From: Molanna angustata
Lineage: Eukaryota; Arthropoda; Insecta; Trichoptera; Molannidae
Assembly: GCA_963576475.1 (NCBI GenBank)
Contig: OY754978.1
Location: 13,991,718 to 14,055,717 of the forward strand
Direction of reading: 5' to 3'
DNA length: 64,000 bases
Both the position numbers and the translations under genes were made by a program. Every line of letters starts with the position of its first letter. Positions within the stretch are counted from its first letter, which is position 1. The notes beneath the pieces are model-generated. The model had not been told where the DNA came from. It made no database searches and saw nothing but the letters and a program-made list of their open reading frames with translations. Of the stretch, positions 9,931 through 20,990 are shown one piece after another.

Positions 9931-12785
9931 GGTACAGAAAAACTTAATATTTATTATCAAAATGTCAGAGGTCTTCGTACAAAGACTAATGAGATTTTAC
10001 AAAATTGTATCGGGGATCGGTTCGATGTGATTTGCTTAACTGAGACATGGCTGAACGATAGTTTCCATTCCTCTGAAATGTTCGATCAAAGGTACGTGGT
10101 GTTGATAGATGTGGCTTAATAGCCAGCGTTGGAGGTGGTGTTCTTATTGCAGTGAGATCGAACCTAAGTCCGATACACAGAAGAACGTGGTCTTCTTCCT
10201 CTGAGGACATATGGGTTTCTATTCCAAAAAAATCACGAAACTATACACATATTTGCTGCACGTACATTGCGCCTGGAAGTGGTCACACATCAAATCTCTC
10301 ATCACATCTAAATATGGTAAATGACATATACACCAAACGAGCAGATGACACTTTTGTTATGTTGGGTGATTACAACCTTCCACATATAAATTGTATTTTG
10401 AATTCTAACTCAGTGCCAATCGTAGGCGATTATACTCGAGGAGTGGCTAACGTGCAATTTGTGGAATTTCTATCTTTATCTGGCATGCAACAATACAGTT
10501 ACGTACACAACTCGTCAAACAAAATGCTAGATCTAGTATTATCAAACAGTGAGTGCGACGTCAAACCATCTTCTCACCAGCTTATTGCTCCCGACCTTCA
10601 CCACAAACCCTTACTAATCATGACTAGTAGTGGACTAAATAGAGCCAAGTACATCAATACCAACTCTAGAGATATAATACAATACAACAAAGGTAACTAC
10701 ACAAAAATACGAAGCGATCTGTCATCTTACAATTGGAATCACCAATTTTCAAATCTTGACACGGAGAAAAGCTTGTCAAAGTTCTATGATATCTTATTTA
10801 AAACAATCGGGGATAATATTCCGATAAAAAAAATTAGAACGGCCAACACACATCCACACTGGTTCTCCCCAGCGTTAATAAGGATCATAAAAGAGAAACA
10901 ACATTTTCATAAAAAATGGAAAAAGTCGAATAACCCACTAGATTACCAAAGTTTCTCACTTTTACGTACTAGACAAAAGTCAATGCAGAAAGATTGTTAT
11001 GATAAATATATTGATAGTATAGAAAACAATATAAAAAAGAATCCCAAGTACCTATTCTCTTTTATAAAAACAAAAAGAAACGTAGAAGGTATACCTGTTA
11101 TTATGACATATAAAGATGTAAAGTATAACGAGGTGAAAGGTATCTGCGATTCTTTCAACGACTTTTTCACATCAGTACATATTCAGGGCGACAGCTGTAT
11201 CATTGATCGTGACCATCATGATGATGAGCCATACTATTCGAGTATCGTACGAGCAAATAGCATAGAAATTAATAGCGTTCTTGTTGAAAAGTACCTAAAC
11301 GCATTAGACGTCACCAAAGGACAAGGATCTGACTCAATACCTGCTATCTTTATAAAACAATGTTCAAAGGAGATTTCGTTACCGCTGTCTATTATTTATA
11401 GAAAATCTATTACCGAAGGATGTTTCCCATCTCAATGGAAAAAAACGCAAATTTCACCTATTTTCAAGAGTGGTGACAGCGGTGACGTGACGAACTATAG
11501 ACCCATCTCCAAACTACCAATAATTAGTAAAATTTTAGAAAAAATAATTATAGACCAAATAAGCCCCCTGATTAACCCTCATATAACACATAACCAACAT
11601 GGTTTCCGTATTAAAAAGTCTGTAGACTCAAACTTACTTGAATTTACTTACACAGTAACTCAATCAATACATAAAAAATCTCAAGTGGATACAGTTTATA
11701 CAGACTTCAGCAAGGCGTTTGATAAAATAAACCATAATATTTTAATAAATAAAATTGAAAACATCGGAATCACTGGTGAGCTCTTAGATTGGTTCAAATC
11801 TTACATAACAAATAGGATGCAGGCAGTAGTGTTACATGGATACGAGTCAGATTTCAAGTCCATTCATTCTGGTGTACCTCAGGGATCTCATCTGGGACCA
11901 TTACTGTTCTCCATATATATCAACGACATCGAAAAATGCATCAAACATTCAAGAATACTACTTTTTGCTGATGACACCAAAATATACAAGGAAATAAATG
12001 TGGTTAGGGACTGCGAGGGACTGCAGCAAGATTTGGATAGCTTACAGAGATACTGCGAGCGGAACCAATTATTTTTAAACCCTGATAAATGCAATAAAAT
12101 TTCTTATACGCGTAACCGTAAGAAAATAAACTATGACTATAAGATCAATGGCAAGGAGATACAAAGCAAAATTGAAATACGTGACCTTGGAGTTGTGCTA
12201 GATGAAAGTCTCGGGTTCACCAAGCACATTGAACATATAACCTCTCGAGCTTTCAGATTGCTTGGTTTTATTTTAATGGCTACAAAACAATTTAAGAACA
12301 CTGACTCTCTAGTGGTTTTATTCAATTCCTTGATTCGAAGTGGCTTGGAATTTGGTTCAACTGTATGGAATCCTAACTACTTAACACATATTAGCGCCAT
12401 TGAACGCATACAAAAGAAATTCATAAAACAAGTTAACTACAGGAACAAATTGCATTTTGAAAATTATAAACAGGCCCTACAGCACTACAAAATAAATACC
12501 TTGGAAAATCGAAGACAAATTATAGATATCTGTTACTTATATAAAATTTTAAACAACAATGTCGATAGTGCATATCTTTTGAGTGCTTTGCCATTTCATT
12601 GCCCGATCAGAGACCAACGTAACCCACACTTATTTTACATAGAGTCATCAAGAACAAATTATCATCAAAATTCATTTATAAACAGAGTTTGCAGAATTTA
12701 CAATAACGATTGTTTAGACATGGATCCCTTTTATTTGAGCCCGAATTTATTTAAGAAAAAACTTATCCAAAGTATCAATTTTTGA
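9931..12785 (+). pseudogene. LINE B ORF2 (APE endonuclease, reverse transcriptase)
   Basis: The first segment (9931-10100) reads EKLNIYYQNVRGLRTKTNEI and FDVICLTETWLND, the start of an APE-type endonuclease. A frame change near 10100-10112 interrupts it. From 10113 the second frame is open to 12785: GGGVLIAVRSN, CTYIAPGSGH, LGDYNLPHIN, then the RT with NYRPISKLPIISKILEKI, YTDFSKAFDKINH, SGVPQGSHLGPLLFSIYIND and FADDTKIY (catalytic DD near 11969). The CR1/Jockey-type C-terminus ends with RTNYHQNSFINRVCRIYNND. Apart from the one frameshift ORF2 is complete, so the copy is much younger than most here. Amino-acid similarity to LINE A looks like about half, so they are related but distinct families. 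Confidence 0.92.
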
Positions 12786-13172
12786 GCTACAACCTTCTAA
12801 AAGACATGCAATTTGATTGTGATGGTTGTCACCTGAAATCGTGTAAAAAACAAAAGTAAGTAAATTTTATATACCCACTTGGTAATGTAGGTAAATATAC
12901 AATAGACATGGTAAAATAAAAGGTAAAAAATAACCTTACTTTTCCTTCCTTTCTTTCCTTTTCTTTAATATCCTTCCATTCCTATTCAACATGGCGATTT
13001 TTTTTTCCACTTTCAATCTGTATCTCATATAATAATACTTTAAATTGTAAATAGATGGATTCAGTAATTGGCGTAGTAAATCATAATTGTTTTGTTCTTT
13101 CTTTTGTAATGTAAAACTGAAATAGCTGTTGTATCCAATACTACATATAAAAATAAAAAAAATAAAAATAAA
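12786..13172 (+). repeat. 3' UTR and A-rich tail of LINE B
   Basis: Non-coding sequence follows the ORF2 stop and ends in an AAAAATAAAA-type tail at about 13147-13172. Minus-strand LINE A endonuclease sequence resumes immediately after the tail, which fixes the right border of the insertion. Confidence 0.75.
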
Positions 13173-13283
13173 TATGTGTAGTTTTGTGGCAGGGCTTAAT
13201 GGGATAGATACCCATAAGTCCTCCGACGAAGAGGACCATGAGAATTGCTGAACTGGATTAAGGTTCGACTTAACAGCTATCAA
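13173..13283 (-). pseudogene. LINE A ORF2, upstream endonuclease piece
   Basis: The minus strand reads LIAVKSNLNPVQQFSWSSSS then EDLWVSIPLSPATKLHI. It stops exactly where LINE B begins. The following residues (CCSYIAPG) are found at 9045 on the other side of LINE B. In LINE B the same stretch is continuous, which proves the two pieces were one reading frame. LINE A itself begins here, truncated inside the endonuclease. Confidence 0.85.
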
Positions 13284-13285
13284 AG

Positions 13286-13448
13286 TTATAAAAATTATAG
13301 AAGAACCGAGAAATCATGGCACCTACAGGACTTACGTCCTGTTCTCGGCTGGTTTACGTGATTACTTAATGCGTTTGCGCAACGTACACAAATTATTATT
13401 TTCTATCGAGTTCCCTATAAATCCAATTATTCAAAGTTCTAAATTCGT
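13286..13448 (+). repeat. repeat X, middle piece
   Basis: It contains ATTATAGAAGAACCGAGAAATC, GGCACCTACAGGACTTACG, CTCGGCTGGTTTACGTGAT and GCGTTTGCGCAACGT, then TATCGAGTTCCCT. It continues the piece at 6135-6163 after removal of the LINE nest, and itself continues at 14283 after removal of another LINE fragment. Confidence 0.75.
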
Positions 13449-14280
13449 AGTCAACTAGAATATAACTCAACTGTTTGGTCGCCGCACTACAATATTCATT
13501 CTAATAAATTGGAAAATGTTCAGCAGAAACTTCTGCGTTACATAAATTTCAGGCTTGGAATATCTTTATATGACATTAAACTATGATTTTCTAAGAAATT
13601 CGCTTGGTTTGCCGAGACTATCTAGTAGAAGAACTATGTCGGACTTGATTGTACAGTATAAAATCATATATTCAGAGTTTGACTGTCCTTCATTACTTGC
13701 TTTGATTAAGTTTCATACACCCAGCAGATTTACCAGACATTCACCAATATTTCATAGCGATATAATGAGGACCGAAGCTCATAGGCATTCTCCACTTCCC
13801 AGAATCCATCGTCTGGGTAAAGAGTATGCATTTGTTGCTGACGTTCTCAATGTGAGCTTGTACACCTATAAAATGAAACTGAGATCGGTATTGTTATCTT
13901 AGCCATTTCTATTGTGTTTCTGGTCGATTCTCTCTTTTTTTATTTTCCCAATATCAAAATTGTTTTTAATATGTTTAATTTTTATTACCAATAGATATGT
14001 TTTGTATTTGTGTATATGTATGTATATGTATTGTGAACTTCCTTAATTGATTACACTTTGAAAGTACACTTTGTTTTTTGTAAAAGGTAGGTACTTTATT
14101 TTTTGTTTTATTACTATACTATGTATTTGTATATTATTCATTCTTCTTGGTTGATTTTTTTTTTATACTTGATAATTTTTTTTTTATGCACTTAGATGAT
14201 GTGTTTTTTATATTATTTTTTGTTCTTTTCTATGTAAATGGTTGTTATATACCGTAAATAAATAAATTATGTTATTCATC
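13449..14280 (+). pseudogene. LINE C, C-terminal fragment with 3' UTR
   Basis: The frames read LEYNSTVWSPHYNIHSNKLE then NVQQKLLRYINFRLG, and in another frame NSLGLPRLSSRRTMSDLIVQ to LRSVLLS with a stop at 13900-13902. This is the conserved post-RT region of Jockey/CR1-like LINEs. A 3' UTR of about 370 bp ends in a (TAAA)n-type tail near 14258-14272. The copy is 5'-truncated and lies inside repeat X. Confidence 0.8.
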
Positions 14281-14282
14281 AA

Positions 14283-14334
14283 AATTATTTCACTTGAAAA
14301 TAAACTGAAAATATCGCCATCTATGAAGCGTAGA
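14283..14334 (+). repeat. repeat X, third piece
   Basis: TTTCACTTGAAAATAA and ATCGCCATCTATGAAG match the family (compare 21500-21565). A truncated SINE then interrupts it before the ACTTTTTTGTAA end at 14439. Confidence 0.7.
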
Positions 14335-14438
14335 AGAAACAAGCACAAGCATTTATTTGCTTATTTTAGGGAACGTAGGAAGATGTATATGTACTTGTTT
14401 AACAAGGACATATTCATTTCTTAAAATAAAAAAAAAAA
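14335..14438 (+). repeat. SINE family 1, 5'-truncated
   Basis: The sequence runs from AGCACAAGCATTTATTTGCT through AGGGAACGTAGGAAGATG, TACTTGTTTAACAAGGACAT and ATTCATTTCTT to an A tail at 14423-14439. This is the body of the family at 16029-16216, without the tRNA head. It sits inside repeat X. Confidence 0.85.
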
Positions 14439-14562
14439 ACTTTTTTGTAACCAAAATAAGTAAACACTGAAAGCAACAGTCCTTATACATGAGGTGACAA
14501 TGCTTTCGCAAAGATTACACCCTTGAAACGCGCCAAAATTGTTGTAATATTTTATCGACATA

Positions 14563-14708
14563 TTTTTTAAAGAATGAATTTGTCCTTGTAAACAATTAGG
14601 TACATATACATCATCATAGATTTCCCAAAATAAACATAAAAGCTTGTGCTATAGGTGACAGGATTCAAGTTCGTGACCAGTGCCTTAACCGCTCTGCCAC
14701 CATCCATC
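14563..14708 (-). repeat. SINE family 1, degenerate
   Basis: On the minus strand the order is a worn tRNA-like head (GGTGGCAGAGCGGTTAAGGC, GAACTTGAATCCTG), the AAGCTTTTATGTTTATTTTG body, and AAGGACAAATTCATTC before an A-rich end. Confidence 0.75.
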
Positions 14709-14754
14709 TTTATACATAAATACATACATATGTACATAAATGCGTATACTGCCC

Positions 14755-14872
14755 TTCATACATAAACACCATCACGTCATGTTCCTAACGGGGTAGGCAG
14801 AATGAACCAAGCGCCATAAACTTCTATTTTTGCACAAATTCATGGCTTCCTATACAGTCATTCATTGTATCA
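14755..14872 (-). repeat. RTE-like LINE (family R), 3' terminus
   Basis: The minus strand gives the family's last coding part (CATGAATTTGTGCAAAAATA, GGCGCTTGGTTCATTCTGCC, TACCCCGTTAGGAACATGAC) and ends with GTGATGGTGTTTATGTATG. Only about 120 bp remain. Confidence 0.75.
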
Positions 14873-15149
14873 TTAAACAAATATATTAAACAAGTTTAAA
14901 ATAAATGAAAATTTGTAAAGTTTTATCATTTTTTTGCTTTGTCTACGTATTCATTGTAGCGTGTCATAAATTATATAAAAAATGGTTATTAATACAATTT
15001 TTTAATACTTACTTTCAACTTATATTTGTGACTATTTTTTGCTGATGTTCTTAATGCAGTAAAAACTTAAAGTCTCGGAGCTGACACCGAATGGAATAAA
15101 ATCTACATCGGTAAATTTACGGACAGAAAAAATAGACAATGGTACTTAC

Positions 15150-15330
15150 TGGTCCTCAGGAGAAGTAGCATCACAACAGGGGTTACAATCCTCTCCCAAA
15201 GCGCCATTTTGAATCTTATTTATCGAAGCACTCCAGAATTGTAAATATCGTCAGGTGTCCTCGGCGAGCTCTTGGAATATTATTTATTTACCAAACTCTC
15301 AGATCGCTGTTGAAGTTGAAAACTGTCACT
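15150..15330 (-). CDS. first exon of a host gene (5' UTR, start codon, signal-peptide-like sequence)
   Basis: On the minus strand an ATG (15207-15205) in good start context (CAAAATGGCG) opens 19 codons reading MALWERIVTPVVMLLLLRT. One further base (15150) is followed directly by a consensus 5' splice site, GTAAGTA (15149-15143), so the exon ends in phase 1. The peptide has a charged start and a hydrophobic VVMLLLL core, as expected for a signal peptide or signal anchor. The sequence upstream (15208-15330) lacks repeats and has TCAGTG initiator-like strings near 15320-15330. No following exon is recognisable to the left, so intron 1 would span much of 1-15142 or beyond. The gene identity is unknown. 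Confidence 0.55.
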
Positions 15331-15689
15331 GACTAGCTAGACTGTCACTATTTATTATTAGTCAAAATTGTCACCGAATGATATCGGGTTTATTGTCAAA
15401 ACAATATCCATTATTTAGCCACAGTAGCACGAAGCAAGAAAGTTTTTAAAATGTATTCACACTCCATTTTGTAGCAGTTTTTATAGGGATGCCATAGTCA
15501 TTTGTTTTTAATAGCAGAAAAACTTCACCTGAAACAAAACAAAACGTATTATTTTAAAAGCTGTATTAAAAATTTATGATTTGATTAAAACCTGACCATT
15601 GTAGCTGAGTAAAATATTTAATCGGTAACATGATTATCAATCAGCGAAGCCCTTCGATCTGCCCATGACTGTCCTATATGAAAGCGGAC
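15331..15689. other. probable upstream region of the host exon
   Basis: No transposon signature is seen. The region contains several TGTCA/TGACA strings and no clear TATA box at a sensible distance. It may hold the promoter of the minus-strand gene, but nothing specific can be assigned. Confidence 0.3.
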
Positions 15690-15775
15690 TATTCATCGGG
15701 TGTTTGATTGCAGTCACCGTCGTTGCTCACGAGGTCTAAAAGGAAGAATCAGGTCAATAAATCTGAATACAACAT
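15690..15775. repeat. small dispersed repeat Z
   Basis: GCAGTCACCGTCG, CACGAGGTC and AAGGAAGAATCAGGTCAATA followed by AATCTGAATACA match 32065-32135 in the same orientation. The nature of the repeat is unknown. Confidence 0.45.
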
Positions 15776-16028
15776 TAAAATTCGGGATATGTTTATAATG
15801 ATCGATATGCAACACTGCATATTTATAGTGAATTGAAGGTTATGTATATACTTAAAGCTAGAGAATTTCGTTGAGTAGTTTCGACTTTAACAAAAAGACG
15901 TGGAATATCTGAAATTAAAACACATGGATAAAGATTTCAAGAACAATATATGTAATTGGGCAATCAATTCGTTAAAAAAAAACAAAATAATTTTTACAAT
16001 GCAGTTGGATTAAGTGGTTCATAAAATA

Positions 16029-16216
16029 ACACTTTTTTTTTTTTAAAAAATGAATATGTCCTTGTTAAACAAGTACATATACATCTTCCTACGTTCCCTA
16101 AAATAAGCAAATAAATGCTTGTGCTATAGGTGTACGAAATCGGTCGAGGCAGGATTCGAACTCGCGACCACTGGATTACTATCCCAGCGCGCTAACCGCT
16201 CTGCCACCGACCCATC
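16029..16216 (-). repeat. tRNA-derived SINE, family 1, near full length
   Basis: On the minus strand the copy begins with a tRNA-like head: GTCGGTGGCAGAGCGGTTAG (A-box region), an anticodon-arm-like CTGGGATAGTAATCCAG, and a B box GAGTTCGAATCCTG. A body follows (ACACCTATAGCACAAGCATT, TATTTTAGGGAACGTAGG, TTGTTTAACAAGGACATATT) and an A-rich tail (T run at 16033-16044). The head has a long variable-arm look, as in Ser or Leu tRNAs. This is the best-preserved copy; five others lie in the window. Confidence 0.88.
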
Positions 16217-16851
16217 TAAATACTTTACACGTAAATCATAATTACAAGAAAATTTGACAATTACCAGAACCGACACTGCGTAGTTCTACGCTGGAATCGA
16301 GCATTTTATTACCACAAACACCTGGTTCCAGGAAAGGTGGCTTTCCAGGGGCGACATATCCTGCATTACTAACTTGATTAAGAATCGGTCCCTGCATCGT
16401 TAATTCTCATCGATTTTTAATTAATGTTTTTAATATCCCAATATTTGAGTGTGGTCTTGAGAATAAGATTCTGGACCACTTTTTTATCGATAAGCTTATA
16501 ATAATGTTCTATAAATGATTTAATAAACACAACTCCAATCAATATTTCTCCTATTTTATCAATCCAAAGCCGTTCAAATCTTATTAAAATACCTTAAACT
16601 GAATAACTTACAGTTATTAACTTCAATTTAATTTTTTTTTAATCCTGTTTCTGTATTGAATCAAGGCATAGAGCACTCTCTCTAGGGTGACTTGCCAAGA
16701 AACCAAAAAAAAGATACGGACTTATGAGCCGTAAGTCTGAGGTACGATTTCCACCGAGGTTACAATTTTTTTAATAGTTTTACTTTTAGTAGTCTTAATC
16801 TCGTAAATATAACAACTTGTCATTGGATACGTTTTGATTTGACATAGCACC
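16217..16851. other. unassigned DNA
   Basis: No gene or repeat recognised. Confidence 0.35.
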
Positions 16852-17076
16852 TATAAATTTTATATAGCTTCTCGGGCAACTAACAGGTACTATGTCAAAT
16901 AATTATTTAACACGCACCCAATAACAAGTTGCCACATTCTGGAGACTTACGATATTAATCGTCTCACAGATCCAGACTGAAAACACAATTTTAAAAACTG
17001 TGTCTCCACCGGGAATCGAACCCGGGACCCTTGGATCAGCAGTCAGATATCCAACCAACTGAGCCACGAGGGCCGA
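16852..17076 (-). repeat. tRNA-derived SINE, family 2, near full length
   Basis: The minus strand starts GGCCCTCGTGGCTCAGTTGG (box A) and has GGGTTCGATTCCCGG (box B). The body follows: GGAGACACAGTTTTTAAAAT, CAGTCTGGATCTGTGAGACG, ATTAATATCGTAAGTCTCCA, GGCAACTTGTTATTGGGTGC and ACATAGTACCTGTTAGTTGC. It is the reference copy for six to eight partial copies elsewhere. It is not a functional tRNA gene because the acceptor stem does not close and the transcript continues into the SINE body. Confidence 0.9.
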
Positions 17077-17822
17077 CATATAAAACACCGAAGATGATAC
17101 GATTGTGCTTTATGCGTGTAAAGAAAGTTGTTGATATACGTGAATTATTCTGAAATGTGTTTTATGAAAATTGAAACCTATTTTATTTTCTAACCTCGCG
17201 ATGTGGAAAATAAGCAGGTAAAATAATATAAAATTTCATTAAAATTAACGGAATTCGAATAACGAAAAACAAAGAGACGTCTTATATTGTAAAAAAATGT
17301 GCTTTATTTGCTCGCTGTACACGAGACTCACTTTTTCTTAAAAATGTTATACGATACGCTTCTGTGCTGTATTAAATTTCGCATTTTTGTGAGAAATATT
17401 AAATTTTACACTTCTTCAAATAAGAGAAAAAAGAAAAATATTTGTTACGGCGTCTCGTGGGCAAAGTGAATTTTCTCAAATCCCCGGGGAAATTATCAAA
17501 AGTAATTTTTATAATCTTTTTTTACTCTTTTTCGTCTCGGCCAGATTGTTATGGGGTTTTTTGACATATTGATTATACTCAAGTAGATACGTTAATTAAT
17601 TTGTAATATATTTTTCATTATTTTATTTTACATTTATCTTATTATTAATCTTTTGAAGATTGCTTTGTGGCTCTTTTAAACTATGCATAAAAATAGCAGT
17701 TTTTATATAGTCTTGTAAACATAATTTATTAAAATATTGACTGTCGATGTAGTGATTCGAATTTGTTCAAATTATTACATATACAAATATTTTTAATAAA
17801 ACAAAAAATATTATTCGAATAA
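17077..17822. other. unassigned DNA
   Basis: AT-rich, no gene or repeat identified. Confidence 0.35.
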
Positions 17823-17824
17823 CC

Positions 17825-18235
17825 TACGCAAACATTGGATTACTTTTCCATGTTGGGAGTCAATGATATTCAATGACAAATTTTTACATATATTTTTTTA
17901 AAACCAATTTCTTAATAAATGTCATTACAAAAAAGTTTCTTCGTCACTTCATAGATGGCGATGGAATTTTTTCAGATAATTTTCTAGCGAACGAATTTTC
18001 ATGATTAAAATAATATATTGAAATTCCGAAAATTGGATGGATATGGATACTCAGTAGGAAAGCATAATTGATGAACGTTGCGCAAGCGTATTAAATAATC
18101 ATGTACACTTGCCGATGACAGGTCATAAGCCCTGTTGGTGTCTTGGGTTCCAAGTTCTCCTATAACGTACTATCTTCTTCTCTATTGAGATGTTAAAATT
18201 TTATATTAAAAATTAATTTTTATTTTTTTGTTATC
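17825..18235 (-). repeat. repeat X copy
   Basis: The copy begins with the family end CGCAAACATTGGAT ... GGGAGTCAATGATA. It then holds, in minus orientation, CTTCATAGATGGCG, TTCATGATTAAAAT, GAACGTTGCGCAAGCG and GACAGGTCATAAGCCCTG, and ends TCTCTATTGAGATGTTAAAA. It is inverted relative to the copy at 21300. Confidence 0.7.
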
Positions 18236-18487
18236 TTACATAGTATAAAATCCTTATGTCTCTTTATTTTTATATCGATTATTATTCTTTTACACTGTAT
18301 AGTGTAAAGTGCGGAGATCTAGAGCTTTTCATGAGCTTACATTAGTGCTAAGTTTTTATCCCTCGAAAAACATAACCACACGTGGAGTGGCTAGTAGTGA
18401 GAGAAGTAGTACTTACATTTATAAATGTTCGAAACACCTACGAATATTAGCAGTCTTTGGAAAAAAAACAAATTTACAAACTAATTA

Positions 18488-18582
18488 ACAGGGGGGGCAA
18501 GTCTGGTTCAATAGGCGAAATCAAAACCCTCATGATTACCCATATCATGGATATAATGATTATAATATGAAGTTCTACAATA
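18488..18582 (+). repeat. palindromic MITE P, left arm
   Basis: GGGGGGCAAGTCTGGTTC, GAAATCAAAACCCTCATG, ATTACCCATATCATGGATAT and GAAGTTCTACAATATCTTT form one arm of a hairpin element. The reverse complement is at 20342-20442, and an uninterrupted copy is at 36220-36362. LINE D is inserted in the loop. Confidence 0.8.
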
Positions 18583-20341
18583 TCTTTCTAGAATATAGCT
18601 CAATATAGCTCAACTGTGATGGAAATTAAGGACTTTATTCTGAAACCACTTCTGCACATATTTAACCTCAGCCTGAAAACTGGTATAGTACCGGATCACT
18701 TAAAAGAGGCAATCATTAAGCCCATCTACAAAAATTATGATAAAACGAAGATTACTAACTACAGACCGATCTCGCTGCTGAGCTGCTTTGCTAAGATACT
18801 GGAAAAGGCAGTGAAAAAGAGACTCATGGTTTACCTTGAAAATAATAAAATTCTTTCTGAAAATCAATACGGGTTTAGGTCAAATATGGGAACCGAAGAT
18901 GCCATTGCAAAGGTGGTGGAAAATATTGCCACAAATATGGACAAAAGACGGAAGGTTCTGGGCATTTTCATAGACTTGTCTAAGGCGTTTGATACCATAT
19001 CACATTCCATGCTTTTAAACATGCTGCATTCAATAGGTATCTCTGGTACTCGACTAGATTGGTTCAAGAACTATCTAGAACTCAGAAAGCAATCTGTAGA
19101 AATAAACGGCACTCGCAGCAACCCTATGTACATAAAATATGGCGTACCTCAAGGAAGCACACTTGGACCAATATTGTTCTTGATATATATAAATAACATT
19201 TTAAAAACTACTATAGATAACGAAATCACAATTAGCTACGCAGATGATACAGCCATTATTATTAATGGTGTTACATGGACGGAAACATTTAAAAGGGCAG
19301 AAAAATATATTTCAGCTATCAAGAGTCTACTTGATGACCATCTACTAACTCTTAACTCCACAAAAACTAAATTCTTAGCATTTTCAATCAACAAACAAGA
19401 GAACCCCACCATCCCAAATCTCATTAAAGTACACACTTGCTCTACAAATGCAGCCCTACAGTGTAACTGCGAGACTATTGAAAGGGCAACTGAATTCAAG
19501 TATCTCGGTATAATATTGGATGACGGTCTGAGATGGGTCCCACACATTGAATAAGATTAATATATATATTCAAAATTCTACGTAGCTTTATGAACATTTC
19601 ACTATTAAAAATGGTGTACTACGCTCTGTGCCAGAGTATTATCAGTTATGCAATTAGTGCCTGGGGTGGTGCTGCGCGTACATTACTGGATCCACTAATT
19701 AAATCACAAAAAATTGTGGTAAGAGTTATCAACAAAAAGCCTTTTAGGTATTGTTCTGAAGAACTTTTTAAGCAATTCAAAGTATTGGATGTGAGGCAGC
19801 TTTATACCAGATCAATATTAATTCTATTTCTAAAAAACAAACCTCCTCAAAAATACTCCATCTTGAATAACACAAGAGGTAAAATATCGGGTAACTACTT
19901 GGTGCCAAAAATGAATACTAAATTTGGGCAAAGATTTTTTGTATTTACTGCACCTCGAATTTATAATAAACTGCCATCGGACCTTAAAGGGTTAACTCAA
20001 TTCAAAGCCCGTGGTACCAAGTGGCTACTCGATGTGGGTAGAACCCAAAATGAAAGTAACGTTGCAACAATAATTTCTTAACTAATTATTTTTTGTTGTC
20101 TGTTTATATTGTGTTTATTTTTATTTATTTCACTTTTAAAACTGTATTTTTTAATTTAAAATTATGTGAGTATTCCTAATGTTTATTTTTATAGCTTTCT
20201 TATTCTTTTGTTTTTTACTGTAATGTAATAATTTCACAAATGTACAGGTGGCTGCTTCAGAACAGATTTATTCTAGTGAGGCGGCTATCTTATATTAAAA
20301 TAATGTATATGTTTATATGATCATAAATAAATAAATAAAAA
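18583..20341 (+). pseudogene. LINE D (CR1-like), RT and C-terminus, 5'-truncated
   Basis: The first frame (18616-19554) enters within the RT: FNLSLKTGIVPDHLKEAIIK, ITNYRPISLLSCFAKILEK, FIDLSKAFDTISH, YGVPQGSTLGPILFLIYINN and SYADDTAIII (DD at 19243-19248). It stops in HIE at 19552-19554. A second frame (19590-20081) continues the same protein: YYALCQSIISYAISAWGGAA, VIRV-type VVRVINKKPFRY and RGTKWLLD. One frameshift and a stop therefore separate the RT from the C-terminal part. A 3' UTR of about 260 bp ends in an (AAAT)n tail near 20325-20341. An ATCTTT duplication flanks it inside MITE P. Confidence 0.9.
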
Positions 20342-20442
20342 TAAAATCTTTAGATGTCATAGAACTCCATACGATAATGATATCCTTGATATGGGTAATC
20401 ACTGGGGTTTTGATTTCGCCGATCGAACCAGACTTGCCCCCA
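20342..20442 (-). repeat. palindromic MITE P, right arm
   Basis: ATCTTTAGATGTCATAGAAC, TCCATACGATAATGATATCC, TGATATGGGTAATCACTGGG and CCAGACTTGCCCCC form the inverted complement of 18488-18582. Confidence 0.8.
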
Positions 20443-20765
20443 AGGAGTTTATATTTAATTAAAATCTTTCTATGTAAACAACAATATAAGTAAAGTTACG
20501 ACAAACAATGAAAGATTTTGTTTAAAGTGATTTACATTTGCGCAAAAATAATTTCGTTTATTTTTTCTTTGTAGTTATCAGTTGAATAGAAGTTTTTAAG
20601 CCAAAGTGAAGGTTTTATGTCAAACAGGAAGCCTGCTAAGAAACGTGGCGCTGATAAAGAAAGAGGACTTTCGCTTTGAGATAAGAAGGAAGAATTATTC
20701 TCTCCATTAATCTATCAAAAGATTTAAATACATTTAATTTTGGCGAGATGTAGGTAGGTCAACTA
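20443..20765. other. unassigned DNA
   Basis: No recognisable feature. Confidence 0.35.
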
Positions 20766-20990
20766 AGTATTTTATTTTATTTTTATATAACTTCTCGGAC
20801 AACTAACAAGTACTATGTCAAATATTAATTTAACACGCACCAAATAACAAGTTTCCACTTTCTGGAGACTTACGATATTAATCGTCTCACAGATCTAGAC
20901 TGAAAACACAATATAAAACTCCACCGGGAATCGAACCCGGGATCTTTGGATCAGCAGACAGATATCTTACCATCTTAACCACGAAAGGTA
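20766..20990 (-). repeat. tRNA-derived SINE, family 2
   Basis: Same order as the copy at 16852-17076, with box B intact (GGGTTCGATTCCCGG) and box A eroded (CTTTCGTGGTTAAGATGG). It lacks part of the TTTTAAAAACTGTG segment. The A-rich end lies at 20772-20782 as T-rich sequence. Confidence 0.85.

Noticed and set aside
9040..13180. Twin-priming (5' inversion) as the origin of the head-to-head LINE pair
   Set aside because: The two LINEs are clearly different families at the protein level, each has its own A-rich tail, and LINE A's missing part lies beyond LINE B, so nested insertion explains the arrangement.
16140..16216. Ser/Leu-like tRNA gene
   Set aside because: It is the head of SINE family 1, followed by the family body and an A-rich tail, with six copies in the window.
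17010..17075. tRNA-like sequence with good A and B boxes
   Set aside because: It continues into the conserved SINE body and the acceptor stem does not close; it is repeated many times as part of family 2.
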